Of a stretch of 64,000 bases of DNA, positions 62,011-64,000 are shown in pieces; the first letter of the stretch is position 1, and each line of letters opens with the position of its first letter. The notes under the pieces are model-generated. The model worked only from the letters and a program-made list of their open reading frames with translations. It was not told the DNA's origin and made no database searches. The stretch comes from Halogeometricum sp. S1BR25-6 (GTDB lineage Archaea; Halobacteriota; Halobacteria; Halobacteriales; Haloferacaceae), in NCBI RefSeq assembly GCF_031624495.1, contig NZ_JAMQOP010000001.1:558001-622000 (forward strand). The letters run 5' to 3'. The position numbers and the translations under genes are program-made.

Positions 62011-62761
62011 TGCTTCGATACAGCGCATCCACTTAAGACGGTTACGATGTCATTGGTGCGTTTCCGAGACGACGAGATACCGAGTCACCTCGCAGAACGC
62101 TACGTGGACGGAACGAGCCCTCACTATCGGCATACTGGTTCGGAAGGAAGCGGATACGCATCGAAAACTCTCGTGCGGCGTTCTCTGCGACGACCGCCGT
62201 CCTCGTATCCAACTTTGCTCACTCTCACCCGTTCACCGAACGATGTGTGGAGGAGTCGGGAAAGTACGACTCGCCGTGGACGCGGTATAAGTGGGTTATA
62301 CGGTTAAGATACAAACCGATGCGGTTACGGGTCGTCTTTCAATCTGTATGCCACAGCGAACCCCCGTCGGCGAGCGGACCGGAGAGACCGAATTGAAAAT
62401 TTACCCTCCCGCCGGGTCCGACCCGTCGTTCGTCACTAGTCGATTGGAGACGATCTGGAAGATGCTTTTCACCCACGGGGCTGAATATAGACATAGCCGT
62501 GGACGAACGCGTTGAAACAGTCGGTTCGGAGGAAGACTACGTTGCCTTCCGGCCGACTAACCCGGTCCGCTCGACAGACGTGAGACGCGGGGCGTCGACC
62601 AGGTGCCTCGTATTCGCGACCCGTGACCGGCCGGCGCCGGTAAGCCGCTTCACGGCCAGTGCTCCGACTTCGGTAGCAAGCACCGCGATACCGGGTCTCG
62701 TCGGGCGCCTCGAAAACCTTCGCGTGACATTCGACGCGGTAAAATCGAGATTCCAGAGAAC
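62011..62761. other. Region between the tRNA-Arg repeats, no confident gene
   Basis: About 750 bp with lower GC and several small reading frames (for example 62047-62307 and 62291-62515) that I cannot assign; none has good codon use or a recognisable motif. TATA-like sites are near 62290 (GTTATACGG) and 62482 (GAATATAGAC). It could hold remnants of a degraded gene or an inserted segment. Confidence 0.4.
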
Positions 62762-63427
62762 ATGACCGACGTCAAAGCGGTCGTCCGAGCCGAGCATTCA
62801 GACATCGTCCTCACACAGACCGTCGCACACGACAGAAGCTCGAAAGTGAAGTCGGTGTCCGAGGCGGGAACCGACCCGACGTCGGGGAAGTTCTTCTATC
62901 AGATAGAGTCCTCCGACTTCTCCCGGTTCGAGGACGGGTTGCGGGACGATAGCACCGTTCGCGAGTACGAACGAGTCATCGAAACGAGAGGCGAGAAGGC
63001 TATCTACAGCTTCGAGTATACCGACGAAGCGAAGATTCTCTCGCCGGTAATCTCGGCCGCCAACGGTGTCGTCCTCGACATGGAGAACGACGGAAGCGCT
63101 TGGATACTCACGGTGTGGATTCCCGAGCGAACGGACTTAGTCCACCTCTGGGACTACGCGCAACAGAACGGCATCGACCTCGATCTCCTGCGCGTGAACG
63201 AGTACGATAGTTTAGGGAGTACGGACGCCGGATTGACCGACAGCCAACGAGACGCACTCCTCGTCGCACTCGAAACGGGGTACTTCGAGGAACCACGGGA
63301 CGCAACTCTCGGCGAGGTCGCCGCCGATCTGGATATTTCTCAACCCGCAGCCAGCGGTCTCCTTCGACGCGGAATCAGACGACTCATCGTGTCGTCTCTG
63401 ATGGACGACAGCGAAGCACCGGATTGA
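62762..63427 (+). CDS. Bacterioopsin-activator-type HTH regulator
   Basis: 221 residues. A beta/alpha sensor-like N-terminal domain (residues 1-150, with YQIESSDFSRFEDGL) and a C-terminal Bat-type HTH: LTDSQRDALLVALETGYFEEPRDATLGEVAADLDISQPAASGLLRRGIRRL. This HTH is found in many haloarchaeal regulators, some acting on opsin or other genes. Target unknown. It is the only clear gene between the two tRNA-Arg repeats, with slightly lower GC than neighbours. Confidence 0.87.
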   Translation: MTDVKAVVRAEHSDIVLTQTVAHDRSSKVKSVSEAGTDPTSGKFFYQIESSDFSRFEDGLRDDSTVREYERVIETRGEKAIYSFEYTDEAKILSPVISAANGVVLDMENDGSAWILTVWIPERTDLVHLWDYAQQNGIDLDLLRVNEYDSLGSTDAGLTDSQRDALLVALETGYFEEPRDATLGEVAADLDISQPAASGLLRRGIRRLIVSSLMDDSEAPD

Positions 63428-63604
63428 TGGACTATCGGTCGATGGAAGCGGTGCACAACCCGGCGCAGGGTCCTCGCTTCGCTCGTCGTGTCGCGCTGAT
63501 AAAACGGGCGTACGGAGTGAGTGTGAGGCACGTCAGGTCGCGAACAGCGCGGGACCTTCGGTCCCGCGAGCAACCGGAAGCTTCGCTTCCGGTGATGAAA
63601 TGAG

Positions 63605-63664
63605 CGTCCTGACGGAGATTTGAACCCACTCGCTCACTGCGTTCGCTCGCTGCTCGAATCTCCG
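63605..63664. repeat. tRNA-Arg 3'-end fragment with inverted partner (copy 2)
   Basis: Same arrangement as at 61814-61873: 21-nt 3'-end copy, CTCACTGCGTTCG core, inverted T-arm (with one mismatch). Confidence 0.85.
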
Positions 63665-63725
63665 CGGTGGAGTTTCGCGAGACGTAGGCTCCTCGCTGCG
63701 CTCGTCGCGTAACGCCTCGCAGAAA

Positions 63726-63798
63726 CGTCCTGACGGAGATTTGAACTCCGGTCCCTGGCTCCGCAAGCCAGGAGGATAGTCCACTACCCTATCAGGAC
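63726..63798 (-). tRNA. tRNA-Arg(GCG), copy 2
   Basis: Identical in sequence to the gene at 61935-62007, with the same 3' flank for at least 190 bp. Two identical genes for a CGC-reading tRNA are expected to be functionally redundant. Confidence 0.94.
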
Positions 63799-63960
63799 TC
63801 ACTCGACTGTAACCGCCACCCCTTGAAATCGGTTCCGATACGGCGTCCGCGCGCGCCGTGCCACCCCGCCGCGCGGAACGGCGCCGGTCGTCTCTCCCGG
63901 AACGCGACCGCCCACCGAACGCGCGGTGGCTCTAACTCCGCTGAGCGCGTTGGACCGCCC

Positions 63961-64000
63961 ATGACCGACGACTCGACGGACGGCGCGGGCGAGGGGCCGA
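63961..64000 (+). CDS. Possible start of a gene cut by the window edge
   Basis: ATG at 63961 opens MTDDSTDGAGEGP, an acidic N-terminus typical of haloarchaeal proteins, preceded by a 160-bp gap after tRNA-Arg. Too short to identify. Confidence 0.35.
   Translation, partial: MTDDSTDGAGEGP

Larger units (their letters stand above)
63532..63801. repeat. 270-bp direct repeat, copy 2 (contains tRNA-Arg)
   Basis: Second copy of 61741-62010 at 1791-bp offset. CTCGCTTCGCTCG also occurs just outside it (63473-63485). The inverted T-arm partner has one substitution in this copy (at 63656). Confidence 0.92.

Noticed and set aside
62499-62765. GTG frame overlapping the bat-type gene start
   Set aside because: No recognisable motif, and it runs 4 bp into the better-supported HTH gene.

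Overview
The window looks like chromosomal DNA of a haloarchaeon (class Halobacteria). The proteins are very acidic, GC is high, promoters are TATA-type with almost leaderless starts, and the tRNA genes do not encode CCA. There is a group II chaperonin (thermosome), archaeal ribosomal proteins L10e and L40e, and several families that I know only from halophilic archaea (HVO_0476-type zinc finger, DUF5786, DUF5789 and DUF5790 types, bacterioopsin-activator HTH). The order citrate synthase - type II GAPDH - phosphatase - pgk - type I GAPDH - L10e - NucS - azf-type glucose-6-phosphate dehydrogenase recalls, from memory, the HVO_0466 to HVO_0511 part of Haloferax volcanii. I would therefore place it in or near the Haloferacales.

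Layout. 0-8 kb: thioredoxin, L40e, metallo-beta-lactamase hydrolase, DUF99, family 4 uracil-DNA glycosylase, HisH, prephenate dehydratase, two tandem Hsp20 proteins and a secreted beta-propeller-like protein. 7.7-15.2 kb: LeuRS, ornithine cyclodeaminase family, an anchored cupredoxin and the thermosome. 15.4-16.2 kb: tRNA-Ser with repeated 3'-end fragments behind it. 16.2-26.5 kb: RidA next to threonine dehydratase, MATE and FNT transporters, citrate synthase with a duplicated 3' end, PhoU/TrkA-C protein, MFS transporter. 26.6-31.6 kb: AstE/ASPA-like hydrolase overlapping threonine synthase, PIMT, methyltransferase, DUF7344-type regulator. 31.6-38 kb: zinc-finger protein, aminopeptidase and the lower glycolysis/gluconeogenesis block (two GAPDHs, PGK). 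38-44.5 kb: more Hsp20-type proteins, RimK-like ligase, L10e, NucS, VanZ-like, aldo-keto reductase, cold-shock protein. 44.4-53.8 kb: rhodanese-MBL sulfur enzyme, GH13 glycosidase, UbiA prenyltransferase, histidine kinase, DUF5995, DUF502, DoxX-like, NikR. 54-64 kb: tRNA-Phe, tRNA-Val, DUF192, ABC exporter, DUF5789/DUF5790, dihydroneopterin aldolase (MptD), Azf, DUF309, and two tRNA-Arg(GCG) genes in 270-bp direct repeats around a bat-type regulator.

Most genes are housekeeping and run singly or in short co-directional sets. Functional links are RidA beside IlvA (enamine clearance), GAPDH I beside PGK with GAPDH II close by (opposite directions of carbon flow), and PIMT beside a second methyltransferase.

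The most unusual signal is a recurring small element behind the 3' ends of genes. At tRNA-Ser, tRNA-Val, both tRNA-Arg copies and citrate synthase, the gene's own 3' end (about 21 nt for tRNAs, 74 bp for citrate synthase) is repeated downstream. Most of these copies are linked to fold-back hairpins around a core close to CTCRC-TNC-GYTCG, whose complement contains the GC-GNA-GC minihairpin motif. I see no integrase, insertion sequence or CRISPR array in the window.
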